64,000 nucleotides of DNA from Pipra filicauda (lineage: Eukaryota; Chordata; Aves; Passeriformes; Pipridae), in assembly GCF_003945595.2 (NCBI RefSeq), contig NW_024104421.1, forward strand, positions 6,696,001-6,760,000, in the 5' to 3' direction. Positions within the stretch are counted from its first letter, which is position 1, and each line of letters opens with the position of its first letter. The notes under the pieces are model-generated. The model saw only the letters and a list, made by a program, of their open reading frames with translations, was not told where the DNA came from and made no database searches. The position numbers and the translations under genes were made by a program. This document shows positions 13,301-27,700 of this stretch, piece after piece.

Positions 13301-15066
13301 GCAAACAGGAAGGTTTTGTGAAAAAACTAGAATAGCATAAAAACAGTGGTAAGAAGGAAAGCATTACGGCAGCAGAAAATACTAAACTTTAAAGATTCAC
13401 AAAGAGATATATATCTGCAACTGCCTGTTGCTCCATTAATAGATAAAAATGAAGCAATAGAATAAATTCAAGGGAAATGAAAAAGCAAGAGCAGCCTATC
13501 ACTAACAAGCTTATGCACTGAAATGCAGCTTGAATCCAGGTCCTGAAATAGTATATTAGACCATAATGATTTCAACTTTCCTCTGAGGGTTGGAGACATG
13601 AGGTATGTTGTTAACTTCTCACAAGTTTCCTGTACTACGGTCATGGTAAAAAGCAGATGAACTATTAAACAGGAAAACTCCATCTGCTTCACAAAATCAA
13701 TGACCTGCAAATCATAGGAAGCTAATAGGCTACACCAGGAAATTAAACCTGTATACTTCTGCCACTCTCATATTCTTAGTTGTCAGGTGATCCACTTCTG
13801 TCAGACACTAGGAATGGAATAGATGGGCTATATGTATCTTTGGGTTTACATGTTTGTCCATTTTTACGGCTTTCTTTGTATCTTTCTTTACTAAAAAAGG
13901 ACTTGTCAAGGAGATGAAAGAGAATTTATTAATGACAATATGTTTGACAGCCACTATACTGGACTAAAAAGCTCTTGGCTGGAGCCAAGGCTAATTTAGG
14001 TTGATACTTAACTAGTCACTCCACATTCCAAGTTAACATAGTTCAGTGACATGCTTCCAGGCTCAGACTTCCTTACATCTCCATTTGCAACAGTCCTTAC
14101 TATTCCCATCTGGACCTTTCTTGAATAATACTTATTACATTGGCTAGAAAACTTGCGGACTGTATGACTGCATACAAATTGAACGCCAGAAGAAAACAGA
14201 TATTTATTTCTTTTTAGGCCCAAAATAGTATTCCCAGTTCAGATTTACATGATGAACTTTCTCCTTGCAGTCAGTCTCCTTTTTTTTTTCCCCTTCCTTC
14301 CTTATGCAAATCTACCAATGCAATTATCACCCCCCTTACAGTATGTGTCTTGATTTCAGTACCAATGCAACCACACTTTAAGGTACTGTAGAGGGATATT
14401 TGTAGCACCTAGCTCTAAGAATCTAAGTTGGTCAAATTATTAACGAGTTAATTACCTCAAACTCCCTCTTCAGTCCATAGGTAAAGATCAGATCCTTCAG
14501 CCTCCTTCTGTGCAAGCATATTACCATAACCTGCAACACTTGCTACTTTAAGCCATAAGATTTTTACATGTAGAAGCTCCTAGCTGTGCTAAATTCCGTA
14601 CTGTCCTACCAAACTCACTTTACTGGTAACACAAGATAATGTGTGTTGAAGACTTTAAAGCATAATAGACTCTCCTTTCAGCTACAAAGATGCCGTCCTG
14701 TAAGAGTTATAAAAGAGGCACTTATCTTTACAAAAAACATACATTTTCCTTTAAGCCCACACATCATTTTCTATAGGTAAAGCCCTGTACAGTTGGGTGA
14801 ATAAATTGTAAATGCTTGCAATTGTTCCATTTGATTAAGTAAGACTGATTTCACAAATAACACTGGCTTAACTTCTGTCAGTCCCAACTAAATCAACTAA
14901 ATGATCAAGCACTTAATGTCTAGGGGTGAGCAAAGTTTGATCAAGATCAAAGTTACATTTTTACAAAGTCATTTTTCTCCACTATGAGGGTGTTAAAATA
15001 TAGCTTACTAACTATTCTTTGGCCTCATTTTTAATACACCATTAGTATCAATAAAACAGATCTTAC
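7321..15066. other. No gene seen; long non-coding stretch
   Basis: No supported exon. It holds poly-A runs (about 8669-8691, 10519-10530), an A/T-rich inverted stretch near 8640 and a G/T-rich motif at 11760-11780. Open frames here are short, overlap each other on both strands and lack paired splice sites. Confidence 0.6.
8669..8691. repeat. Poly-A run
   Basis: About 22 consecutive A following CAGCC. No element body was recognised on its 5' side, so it is not clearly a retroposed tail. Confidence 0.85.
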
Positions 15067-15092
15067 CTTGATCTTCTGAAGAAACTGGTGAC
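15067..15092 (-). CDS. Candidate 26-nt microexon with strong splice sites
   Basis: On the minus strand an acceptor (GTTGTTTTGTTCCAG) is followed by 26 nt and CAAG|GTAAGA, a good match to both consensus sites. In the phase left by the exon ending at 33228 or by the 24.8-kb candidate, it reads Q or G, then SPVSSEDQ, and leaves one base. The peptide is polar and Ser-rich, like the tail it would extend. If real, it shows that the gene continues past the TAA at 33225 on some transcripts. It could also belong to another minus-strand gene or be chance. Confidence 0.35.
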
Positions 15093-18000
15093 CTGGAACA
15101 AAACAACAAAATCCAGTCAATCTTTGGTAAAAAAAGGCCACAAATAAAGTTCAGTCTCAGTGTGGGGAATGGGATATGGACTAATTTGAAGTTTTTATTC
15201 TTTATTTCTTATAAGAGAGGATTGAAAGGCATCTGGCAAAAAAAAAAAAAAAAATAGAGCTGAAAAGGACAGAGACCTAATCTAGCAGCAGGTTCTGCAG
15301 GCCAGAGTGACCATATGGAGTCATGTCCCTGAGGACTGATGCCAAGAGTGTCTGTAGATAGTTGGCAAAAAACTCATTTACTACTGTCACTGCCAGAAGA
15401 AAACCTCTCAACTAAGGGTGGTCAAGGAAATTACATCTCAGCAGGAACTCACAGTCATTACAGTGGCTTTTTTTTTTTTTTTGCCATAAGTCAGTGTAGT
15501 GGCTTGCATAAAACACTAGTCATAATTAATAACAGTTAATGTCATCTTCACAAAAGCAACAGCACAGATAAAAAAATAAAAAAAAAGGTCTCGAACAGAT
15601 GTAGGTACAGAAACATACCAGCAGCAACACAAGTTATAGGATACCCTAATTGGTGGATAAAGCCTCTGATAATACTTCAAGAGAGTGAAGGGTTTTAAAA
15701 CATGAGGGACCTCTCAGTGCCCCTGCTGATAAACTGAAGAACCTCACTGAATTCCAGGGATTTGTGTCACAGTTCTCATCACTAAGGATCACGCTTCTCA
15801 TGGTTTTGGTCACCACTCACAACAAAGGAACATAAAGAGGCTTAAGTACTGACCCTTCATTTTCCCTTTTGCTGCAGTAGCCTGGCTTAGCAAAACTGGG
15901 CCTAACTGTATAGATGATTATGCAATATACCTTCATTATTTAAACCAGATTGATAGCATGCAGTGGACTGGACCATTGCCTCAGCACTTCCCCAGCACAG
16001 ATTCAGTTACATACATAGCCTTCCCATCCAGGTAACAATGAGTTTGTTCCTGCAGTGAATGGGGCAACCCATGTTTCCTTTCCAAGATATTTAATTTTAC
16101 AACAATGTACAAAAATAACAAATTACAAAGGATTTAAAAATGTTAGTGTTGCCAACAAACAGATCAAAGCTGACATAAAAAAAGCAGCCGCAGAGGGGTG
16201 AAGGGAAAAGAAGGAACAAAGGGGAAAAGAGCACATGTATATTTAACTGACTCAGCAGGGGCTGAGGATTGGAGGGGGGAAAAGAAGGGTTAGAAACCCT
16301 GGGTTGGAGGAATAAAAAAGCTGAGGAAGGAGTCATGATCTCATTTCAGAACAAGGGTCTGAAAAAGAAGGTTGAGGGATCATAGAACATTAGAAGCAGA
16401 TACGCAAATATCTAGATAGATGCAAACAGAACAAATGGAAAGAAAAGAAGGAAACTTTCCTGACAAAGTATACCATTTTCTTTGCTTTAAAAAAGAGAAA
16501 GATTTGCAAATACAGAGAGGAAAGAGTTACAGCACAGCTGGAGCAATGGTCACTGTGAAAGGAAAAAATTTGATTGCCTAATTGAGATTCTGACTGCACA
16601 AGAAGCCAATGTGTCTGTATGGATCAGAATTAATTAGTCCTCTAGAGCCATTAAAGTCTCTGATTGCTACTGAACATCCTAGGCATGCATCCTGCTCTGC
16701 TGCCAACCAGGGCAGCTCTGCCTTTGCACTTCAGCCATGTCTGTGGAAGTACAGCAGAAATGCAGGTAACTGGAGGATTTAGCACACATAACTAGGAGTG
16801 TCCCACTGCTTTGACCAGTTAGTTACAGACCTTCGTCCACAACCTCTAGCAGTAGCCCTTCTGAAGATCAAAACTCGACACACAGTGTTTCCTACAAGGT
16901 TAAACAGTGCAGAATGGGTCATAACAAGTGATGGAAATTTTTAGGCACTTAAAAATATTTTTACACGCAGGAGTCATGCCAGGTTCCTTAGCTAATGTAT
17001 CCTAACTCTCCACCCATTGCTAATGCAGTATCCCACAGCATCAGCAGAATTTATTCCTTTGTTTTGTTTCTTAATTGCACAGTTTCATCACCTTTCAGAT
17101 CTTTATTTGAAACAATAAAATAACCAGTACACATTATCCTATAATTTGACTCTTTATGCTTGGTAAAACAGGTGTCATTAGTTCCTTAAAGCATCAACAA
17201 CATGAAAGACGGTATTAAAACACCACTGCCTTTTCAATTAAAACACTGATTGAAAGGAAGGAAGAAAAACATATTTATCCATATTTAGTGTGCCTAAAAT
17301 TATTATATATTTTTTAATATATTACTGTGATGCTGCTTAGTTGTATGCCTTGAACACAATGTTTGAACAGGAAGATATCTAACACTATTACTGATGCTAC
17401 TATCAGTGGTTTCAGTTGAAAGGATTCATCAAGCATATTTTGGAACCCTGTAGCCCTGTTCCTGAGAAAATAAGGTTTATAAAACCACAGCCTCTTGATA
17501 TGTACATATGCACCTCCCTGTCTCACCCTAATAAACTCTGAGCTTGTTGGCTGTGTTATCCATTGTTAACAGAGGGGCTAGAGAGTCAATATCTGCTTTC
17601 ACAAGGAAACACATTAGCATAAGCTGAAACTTTCTGACGTAGCGGCAAAGCCACAAAGAGAGGTTTTGAATATCTCAACCCCAGGAAAAGCCTCAACGAG
17701 AGCTTCCACCACTGGAGACACCAGAAGTTCAACCCCAATAAACTAGGCTTTCTTTGTTCCACTACACGCATGAAGTATTTTGGCAAAGAGTGGGGAAGAC
17801 TTTCAACATCCTCCTACAGTTCCAGGCCATACAATTTAACATGGGGGAGGCTTTCCTAACTGCTCAAATATTGGCCTAACTACACTATGGGGACTCTTGC
17901 TCATAGCCATAATGGAAGAAAGTGAGACTGCTGAAAAGTTCATACTAATAGTGTTGGGCATTTTATGCATTGACTAGTCTACCCCATGCTCATGACAGGC

Positions 18001-20239
18001 TCTAAGGGAGGAAAGAAAGAAAGTGTAATGACCTGCTCTAAACCACATACACTCACTCCACAGTCACAGGGGGCTTTCCTGACAGGAAAAAAAATCCAGT
18101 GGATGCTCATATTTCCGGTCACACATCTTTCTCTCAGGTCTGTAAGAAGTGTTAGAGATATACTGTGGCAGCACTGGTCACCAGACAGGTGTCCCAAGAA
18201 AGGAGATTCTCAGCTGCTAACATCCACAGAGTAACCATCTATCTAGTGCCTGTCAGCTACCCTCCTAGTATGATTCTAGCTGTGTGTTTTACTGTCATAA
18301 AGAAGCAAGTTATCATTCTCACGACTTCCAGGCCTTAAAAAAATAAGAGGCAAGTCAGAGATACTTCAGGAAAAACTAATATACTGTCAAGATCTGTGAT
18401 CTCACCTGGGTCAAAACACTTTGCCAAATGACATCTTGAAGAGATTTTCATTTGGTTAAACAAAACAGAAAAAATATTCAGGCAAAAGTTCAGGCCCTGC
18501 AATATCCTGTTCTTGGTATCAACTGTTAGTTTTTTCTGGTTTTGTCTTGGTGTAAAATTAACTTGTAGAAAGAAAGGCTTGCCATCTCCCCAAGAGTAAA
18601 GACAGGCCAGATTGTCTGTGACTGGTTACATTTCCAGATGCATGAAATTCAATTAGCTCTTCTACCAACAATGATATTTTCTCATGCACAAATGAGACAG
18701 GGAAGCCTCATTTCACATATTTTCATCGTAGGCATTAATCTGACCTTCCTCTTGCTCTGGTTTAATGAACAGCTATTGTAGTAGCGGATAGTTAAAGCAA
18801 AGACAAATATTTCTATGATAGAGAAGGGAGGAGGAAGAAAAGCATGTTAACACTTATGTTTGCTTTCCATGCTGTCATAGGCCTCCTTTCTTATGGGTCC
18901 TGTAGTAGTGTTCTGTTGCAGAGTGGCAAACTCTAGTCAGAGGGATAACAGAACTTGCAAGCCTTAGTCTGCAAGGGGAAGGTGTGCATTATCTGTTCCA
19001 CCATCCCCTATACAAGCAAAGAAACACTCTTGGAACATAACACAAAATGCACAAGCATGTCCTAGAAAATGAGGTACACTTATTTAGAAAGGCATAAAAA
19101 AGCTATAATAATAGCGTAAAAAGACCCTAATCATACACACACTAGACACATCCAGCAAACTGGAAGTCTTAAAACACTGAAGGCATGAGACCTGCCCATC
19201 TAAAACAGGCTTCAAAATTAATGGTCCAATCCAACGCTCACTGACATTTTTCCACTCGCTCTTACAGCATTTGGATGAATCGCTGGAAAAATCTAATCCT
19301 CAGTATAGCCAAGGCAGCCTTCTATATCATACAAGCCTTTCCCAAACAGCCAAACACAATCAGAGCTGTTTCCAAGTGCACTCTCTAATGTGCAAGCACT
19401 AGATTTGATCAGCACTAGGTGGGTAGAAGAGGAAATGTTTATTTCTAAGGAGGTAAGTGCAGGGACTGTCACAATTTTGAGCCTAGTCAACTGAGGCTTA
19501 GTAACCTAGAGATATACAGCCAGTCTTCAGCAGATGAGTTCTAACAAAATTTCAGCAAATGGGTACATTATTTATGAAGACAAAAGCCTCTGGAGAAACA
19601 AACTTAGAGCTGATGTAAAGCAGCTATTTTAATCAATAAACCTGTGGCAAAACCCATCTGCACCAGGCCTATTTAAAACCAGTCATTTAATATTTAAGGG
19701 CCAAATAACAATCTGTGTGCAGATTCTGCAGGGTTTTATGAACATTCCCCTTTTTTCCTGCTTAAGCAATGTATTTCTGCAAACTTTCTAATTCAGTCTG
19801 ACAACAGCTGTCTATGATGAGGGGAGAGGAAGAGCTGTCAGATTAAACTCATTCCTTCTCATTTTACATGTACATCTCCTCAGAATCAAAAGTGGCATTC
19901 CTCTTGGGATTTATTCACATATTCCCTGATTGCAAATGAAGAAAAATTTTAGCGCATTAAGTATTTTTAAAATAAATTTGAGGAAACCCTCTCATTCAGC
20001 TATCTGTATCAATGCCTCTGGGATTATGAGTCCCCTGCAGACCCAGTTGCAGACAATGTATCAAATTTTACTTCTAGAAAGGCAGAACTCTTGCTTTCCT
20101 GGTCCCTGACCAGATCATGTTCGGTTTGGGCATGACCATTTACCGCCATGGCACCCGAAGAAAAAGAAAAGCCTAAGAATTACTGGGACCTTCCTCACAC
20201 TTTGACCCTATACGTTCCCAACTCAGAGTGACCATCACA
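15093..20239. other. No gene seen
   Basis: AT-rich unique-looking sequence with A16 (about 15240) and T16 (about 15467) runs. A donor-like CCCAG|GTGAGA at 18405-18412 (minus) has a plausible acceptor about 30 nt upstream, but the phase and frame are not convincing. Confidence 0.6.
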
Positions 20240-20956
20240 GGCTGGAGAAATACAGCAAGCTAGCAAATTCATGAAGTGCAAATGCAAAGCCCTGCACCTC
20301 AGGAGGAATAAACTCATGCAATAAGACAGGCTGGGAGGTCTAACAGCTAAAAACAGCTTTTCAGAAAAGGATGCATAATGTTAGCAGAGTACAAGTTGAA
20401 CGTACATCAGCAGAGTTTCCTGTGTCAGCAAAGGCCAGTGACACACTGAGCTGGAATTGCAAAAGCACAGCCATAAGGCAGATGGAAGTGATTTTTGACC
20501 CTCTACTCAGTGCTTGTGAGACTTTAGAACAAGACAGACATTGGCAAACTGGACTGAGTTCCAAAAAGGGCTGCAGAGATGGTGAGGGCATGTGAGGAGA
20601 GACATATGAGGAGAGGCTGAGGGAGCTGGGTTCATTCAGTAAGAAGAGAAAGTTTAAGGAAAATCTAATTGCTGCCCTCAACTACTTAACGGGAAGGTAT
20701 AAAGAAGACAAGAAAGAAATGGAGAAGCAATATGGGAAATTCAGATTGGGTGTTAGGGAAAAAAAATTTACCATGTGGATGATCAAACGGAGGAAGAGGC
20801 TGTGCAGAGAGATTATTGAATCTCCAGTTTTGCAGATATTCAAAATTCATCTGGACAAGGTTCTGAACAACTTCATCTAGCTGGATCTGTTTTGAATGAG
20901 GATTCGTACTAGATGACCTTCAGGGGTCCTTCCCAACCCAAATTTTTTGCAGTTCT
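20240..20956 (+). mobile_element. CR1 LINE, 3' fragment of about 0.7 kb
   Basis: It contains the CR1 ORF2 end and 3' region in order: GGCTGGAGAAA, then AAGCCCTGCACCTCAGGAGG, ACAGGCTGGGAGGTC, GAGGAGAGGCTGAGGGAGCTG, GCTGCCCTCAACTAC, and a tail near GATGACCTTCAGGGGTCC and TTCCCAACCC. The frame is broken by stops and indels. It ends without the usual ATTCTATGATT repeat, having TTTTTTGCAGTTCTT instead, so it is an older or different CR1 subfamily. Confidence 0.85.
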
Positions 20957-23900
20957 TCGAGTCTCTCTGCAAAGCTTTCTATTTTTACTATTCCACTTTT
21001 CCTGTCATTCTTTCTTCTCAAATATTTCTCATGGACAATAACCATACTGTCTCACACACATGGGAAAATGCTGACCAGCTATGCTCCCTGAATCTAAGAA
21101 ATTCTGTTCAAGTTATTTATTATTTTGCAGAAGTCTGTTTGGACATATCCTGTAACCTACAACAACACTCTGGAGAGCCTACTTTTTTCTAATTCTGCTG
21201 AAGGCAAAGATCCATATTCTTTCTAGCCTCTCTGTGACTTCCTTGGGCAGCCTCAGTGTCTACCTGCACTCAACTCAGGCTGTTCACAAACACTCCAACA
21301 TATGGAATATAATTCAGTGCTTCTTAGGGAAACCAGGGCAGTTCAGATGTATTCCTTGCTGGGTCTAAGGCATGTCTGTGTCCCTTTTGTTGTCACGTCT
21401 TTTCTCATTACTATCTAACTTTTTATCTCTTACCATTTCTCTGTCCACTGTGGAATGCTTTAATGAAGGTTTGGAACACCACAATACAGCCATACCTGAA
21501 GTTGTACTGACACCCAGAGGAGTTGTTTGGGAATTGCTTCTTAACAAGGGAATAAAGTTTTGTTGCAAAATCAGATACAAACCCAAACATGCTTAAGGTT
21601 AATTCAAAATGAAAAAAAAAAAAAAAGGAGAAAAAAAAGGAAAAGAAAGAGGGGTAGAGAAATGTTCTATCACATTCATCTTGAATAAGATAATTGAGAA
21701 AGCTGGCTTGTTATTTACTTGAAGGTATGTCCAGAGGAACAGCATGATCACTCTACGGTGATTAGTTTGTTTGGTTTTGGGTTTTGGTTCGGTTTCTTGT
21801 TTTAAATACTTGGCCTTTCTTTCTCTCATCATCACATGAAACCAAAGTATCTCAGCAGAATGCAGAATATAAGAGGGCCTAATCCCAACTTCTTTGAAAT
21901 GCTATTCTTCCATTTCCAGATTTGAATTAAATCTTCAAAATCCTCCCTGACCTACCCGACAACATCTTGATGAGTTTAGGTGCCAAAGGTAAAGGAAAAG
22001 CAGTAGCTGATGTGGCTCTAACCCTAAAAGAAAGCAAGATCTAGCCACACCATGTAATGCTTTGGTGAAACAACAAACTGGCTGTCAAGGGACTGGATGT
22101 TGTTTGACAGAGATCATTATTAAGAATACCTAGAGCACAAACTAAAGGGGCTAGGTTTATGCACTTCCATGGCATTCTGCATGAAAATAAAAAATATGTA
22201 TTAGGTGCAATTAGGTAACAAAACATCTGGCCTCTTTCCTCAGCAAAGAATCAGTGGACTTTTACTTTTTCCAGGAAAAGATTAACACAGAGGTCATTTT
22301 GCTATGACTTTTGTTTTTTATTTAACCCAGAGAAAGAAATTATTTTTCTAACCACAACACCATGACAGCCACAATGCAAGCATATCAGATACAACCTGGT
22401 TCACAAGACATACCTCCACTTGGCCCTCAGGCTTAGATGGAGGTGAAGCACATCAGCTGCTTGGTATCCTGAGGTACTACCCAAATAATTTTGGGCCTCT
22501 TTGGGTTTCTAAACAATCTAAAAGCTACTTTAAATGGTCTGTTTGTTGCAGCAATGCAAACCAGTCACTTTTTCATAAATAGCATTTAGTTCCTGAAACA
22601 CAAGAATCTCTCAGAAACAAATTCTTGCAACTATGTCCAAAAATAAGTGGCCTGATTTTCACAAAGTTCTAAGCACTAAGAAATCCTCACTTTGTTGCCA
22701 TCTTTAAAAAAAAAAAGACCCCAAAATTAAAAAAAACCTTAATAAATATGCATAACACACCATGTCCTAGGCAGAGCAGAACTGTTAAGCCATTTACACT
22801 CCTTCTATAGACTAATTTATGGAGAATAAAACTTCTAATGGGAGTTTCAGATACGGTTTTGTGCTGCACTTTTAGATGCCTGGCACAGAAACAGGAATCT
22901 AGGAGTCAGGGTTACACTGGCTCCAAGCCACCTCTGTCTCTCTGATTTCAGCTCTTGGCATAATTTAGCCAGGTCCATCTGTCCCTGCTTGCCCATGGGC
23001 ACCAACACTGCCAGGAACCTCATCAGGGCTATGTGTTATGGCCCCACTTCTCATGTATTTCCCTCCCTTGCACACACCTCTGTGCCAGCACTGCTAAACA
23101 CTCTTTCTTGTCTCAGCTACGGAGACAAAGCTGTGGGTTTTAGTGCTCCTTTCCTAGAGCAGAGGAGCAGCAGACAAGCAAGGACAATTTGAATGCTTTT
23201 AAGCTCGCAGAAGTTTCTCCTCTCACCCAAGAAGTCCTTTGGTGGGCATCTTAAGAGGACACTCTAGCTTCTACACCCTGACATATAAGCCTGCAGCCAA
23301 GGGACTAGGACACTCATCCCAGACATGGAAGAGCAAGGGCAGCTCCCTGTAGAGCAGCCATGCCAGGACACACAACCTGGGAAACACACTCCCTCAGCAG
23401 CTCTCAAGTGAACCAGAGAATCTCTCCCCAACCCAAAAACACTAAACTCAACCCATGTTCATGGGTACTTTCTGTTTCAAGCAATGTTTTCCAGAAGACA
23501 TAAACCTCTTCCATGCACACTTCCACAAAGCAAAACCAGCTCACAAGTGAATTTTTCAAGTAGCCCCAGTGCAAAATCTCACTTTTCGTTCCATGAGTCA
23601 GTTGAAGGCTCATGTCAGAATATTGTTCCCAGTCTCACCCAAATACTCTAAAATTTGTAAGTTTAAAATACTAAATTGCAAACCTCAAAAGGTGACCTAT
23701 TTTCATGTAATTATCCTTTGTCTTTTGCTTTTTGTTGCATGGTATTTTTGACACTTCCCAGTTTTCAGCCACAGATGAAACACAAGCAGGAAGATATCTG
23801 AAGAATTTGAGAAAATTAGCACAGCTTTGACTTTTTTGAGTTTGACACTGTTAGCTCAGGCAAAGTAGTACTTCTGTGTGATAGTTCAGAGCACTTATTT

Positions 23901-24754
23901 TTCCAAACTACATTTCTATTCTCTTTGCAAGCCTGTTAAAACAGAACTTAGGAATATGAACAAGGTATTAAAAAATGCAATCTGAATGCATATTATGAGA
24001 TGTCCAAGTGTGAAAGCTTGAACACACTATGTAGTCCAATGTGTGTATAACATATGTACAGGACTGTATTTCGTACCAGGGCTCTGAAGCTCACTAGTTT
24101 TGGCTTTGATAAGACAGCTTGGTACTGAGTGAGAACACATTAAGAACCACTCTCCTCTCTGAGCAGATGGCAGCTCCTTATGGCAGGGACAGAGCACATG
24201 GACACAGGCTTGCTATTCCTGTGCAATGCTCAGAAAACTAGGACTGGGATGTTTGGGTTTTGGTTTCTGTTGTTCGGTTTTTTTCTTACTTCAACTCTTA
24301 CAAATAAGTAACAAGTACACAGAAATACAGATATACATATTATCTAAAACTACAAGGTACACTACTTTTCCAAATTTTTTTGGACTGTAAGTCTGCCATG
24401 CTGGAGAATATTCACCCTATATTTATAACAGTGCTTAAAGTATGCCCAGAAGAATACATACTTTCATTCTGTCAGTCATCCTTTATCACCCCAGTAAATC
24501 CATCCAGCTCCTCTTCCAGTGCCTTAATGTCACTGGGGACCATAGGTCTGCTCTTTCCACTCCATAAAGTTGGAGAGAGGGATATTCCCATTCTACAGTG
24601 GCATCATCAGATCCACTCTGCCTACCCTTCTCCTGCCATGCGCAGTTAGCACATGTCCAATGCTTGCAGGAAAGCAGTAGGCCCTAAAGATCAAACTATC
24701 AAATGTCATTTTCTTTTATCCAGACAAACAGAAAACAAGATTACAGGAAGTTAC
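20957..24754. other. No gene seen
   Basis: Non-coding, with an A-rich run at 21609-21645 and G/T-rich patches near 21765 and 24250. A slightly GC-richer part at 22900-23400 has no paired splice sites and no long frame. Confidence 0.6.
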
Positions 24755-24781
24755 CCTCGTAATGTATTCCTGTCTTCTTTG
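24755..24781 (-). CDS. Candidate 27-nt microexon downstream of the stop exon
   Basis: On the minus strand GCTTTACAG precedes 27 nt, followed by AGG|GTAACT. If the donor at 33228 is used, this piece joins in phase: one base completes a His codon, then KEDRNTLR, then two bases carried on. The next candidate (15092) takes those two bases to make glycine. The acceptor's pyrimidine tract is weak, and the donor is acceptable rather than perfect. A segment this short with plausible sites arises by chance in tens of kilobases of intron, so this is a candidate only. The support is that the phase fits on both sides. Confidence 0.25.
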
Positions 24782-27700
24782 CTGTAAAGCTGTTTTACTT
24801 CTCAGTGAAGATTCTTCTTTGCAAACCAAGAGCTAAAGTAAGCAAGCAAGGATGGAAGCCAATGGCAGAAAAGGATAGAGTTGTAACAAAAAAAGAGAAA
24901 AGAGACTCTATTGCTTCAGTCTTGGCTATCAGCTAGAGAGTAGAAAGCAGATATATCGCTGTTACGGTAAAGCACTTAAGGAAAACCAAGGCACCCAGCT
25001 ATCTGTACTCTGTCAACATAAATTTTTATCCCTTAAATGCACCCCAAATTATAAAAAACCCCTTACATTCCATGTGGAAAACTCGTTGCCACCCCTTTAT
25101 CTATTGGAACTATTCAGAAAACATTTTCAAGCTAGGTGATAGTTGAGTTTTTCACATCCAAGTAAGATGGTTCCTTGGTCAAGTACATGTGTGTTCTGTT
25201 GCTTGAAGTTGCTCCAAGGGGAAGAGGAGAGCTGGATTGCTTGCATTCCCCTTTTGGAAAGTAGAATGTCAGTCTAGAGGCAAGATCTCTCTAAAGAAAC
25301 AAATTTGTAGTCTCATGGTGTGTGAGAGTGTTTTGCATGTCACTGTCTGCCAAAATAATTTGCCATCAGGGTGAATTTCCTCAGCTGTGCCTCAGGTGTT
25401 GTGATGCCACAAAAGTCATTAAGAGCCCTCATGTTGAAGGCTCAAGGGCAGGTGGGTGGGAAAAGAGGAAGCTAAAATCCCACCCAATCCACTCTGGGGA
25501 GCTAAATGCTGAATAATAAAATTAATTGGTTATAAGTACCAAGGAGAATAAAAACATCTTCCAGGATACAGTACAGGATGTACTCAATTTCCATCACATA
25601 CTGAAGGGGCAGATACATAAATCACCTCATCAGATGTGCCTACTGTTATTAAAACCCCTTAGTAATTAGGCACCTCAACAACAAAGGCTGAAGACTTCAT
25701 TCTTGAAGAGAACAACACCCTTTGCATTGCATTAACATATACAAATAAGGCCACAGACGTGCAAATCTGAACCAAATTCTTATTTCTTCCTTTCCCAATT
25801 ATGGTTAACAAGAGCAGAAGCAAAAGTCAGAGTCTTAAAGCTCATTATTACTAGGACAGGGGTTGTCAGGATGATGTACAAGAACCAAATAATAGTGACT
25901 GTTGCAAAAATTTTAATAAGTGAAACCCATGAATTTTCTGCACTCCAATTCTCTCTACATAAGGCCAGACTTTGGCAGTAGTGACATAAAAATTCTACTA
26001 ATTTAAACAGAGGAAAAGGTGATTAAACAAGGTTTTGCCTGTATTCAATTACTTAAGGGTGGCACCAGAAGTTGCTGAAAATTTGTGTTGAATAGTTTCC
26101 AGAACAATCTGATTCTCACTGTTTGCAGAGATCCCTCAGGTCTGGTGGGCGCAATCACCATAGGGCCATGACTCATCCCCTGACCAAACAGGGACTGTAG
26201 TGGCAACACTTTCCCTAGTCCTGCTTTTGTGCCTTCAGAAAAAGGAGCAAAATGCCAGGATCTTTGCCTGCCTGGAACCACACCTGAGATGGTACCAACA
26301 TGACTCAAGTAATGCAAAGCCTCTTGAATCCTGAGCTGAGGACATCTGTTCTCATGTTTACCTCACTCAGGATAAACCACAAGCATACCTCATGCAGGCC
26401 AATCTTTGCAAAGATATTTTGGTATGAACATTCCTCTCCATCCTCTGTCATTTTAACATTGTCTTCCTCTCCCAACTCTGCCTTTCTTCTACAGTTGAGT
26501 TGTGTTTACTAATTAGTAACACATCTTCTAGGAGTCCCATCTTCCAGTCATGACAGGGATGAACGTCACCAGAACTAGAGACACTATTTGGGGGAGGTGG
26601 ACATGGATTAGGTGAAATGTGGGAGAGGCTCAAAACTAACTTGTGAATTAATTTTTGTCCAGGTAAAAGTTTTAATTCCAGGTACATGACAGATCTTTGG
26701 ACAAATTTGTATATATTCTGCATCTGCAGCTGTACTTGGTTTTGCTGTATAATAAGCAGCTCCAGAAGGAGAAAAAAAGGTTCCTCTAGAAAAATTGTGA
26801 AAGCTCAAATTAGCTTCCAAATAGTAATAGATACCAGCAACAGTAGGTGTCCATACAGAAACTTTTGAAAGCCCACAGGCTGCAAAGCAGCACAGGGCAT
26901 TAAGCAAGACTTTTGTTTGTTGATATGGAGAGAGTATGAATCTCACTGGGAATTATTTCTGTCTGCAATATTACAGATTGTTCTCGTATTCAGGGATTAT
27001 GCCACAAAATAAAAATAACTATACTGGTTTAGAGTAGCTCATTACTGAACTGGCTATACAGAAAAAAAATAAGAAATTCAATCTATTTTGGGAATGGACC
27101 TTAAAAACAGAGATTTCTGAGAGAAATTACACTCCTTTTTGTCAGCCAAGATCCACCGTTTTTAAGAGCCTTGCTATTGTTTGTCAGGCTGAATTTTTTT
27201 TTGTGGATGGCAAAACGCTTCAAAAAAATTATTTAAATATATCCAAAAATCTGTGAGATTTTCATTGTTACATTTAAAGGAATGAGAAATGGTAGAAATC
27301 AATTTTTTCAGAACCACAGGCACATATTTTCAAGGTAGAATTCCAAAGGAAACCAATAATTACTGCTTTTTTTTCCCCACTGAAAATCTCCAAAACCAAT
27401 GAAGGTGGCTAAAAACTTGAAATATATGAAGAGAATATTCACAACAGGACCATAAAATATATGGCATTTATTATCTACCACACTTGTGCACCAGAGTGTA
27501 AAAAAATTAACAGGTTCCATCTTTGTCAAGAAATTCTCCATAAGTCGGGGTAAGGGGAGATTTACAGCAGCAACTGAAAAAAGGTTTTCCTAATGGTGGA
27601 TAAACTGTAGCCCCTATCTGGGATGTGTTTAAAATTGTAAGGATTATGACTGCATTATGCTGACAACAGTAAGAGCTCTAAAAACACATGACCAGGATCC

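Noticed and set aside
16374..16400. GATCATAGAACATTAGAAG, resembling a CR1 tail
   Set aside because: No CR1 body follows in either direction.
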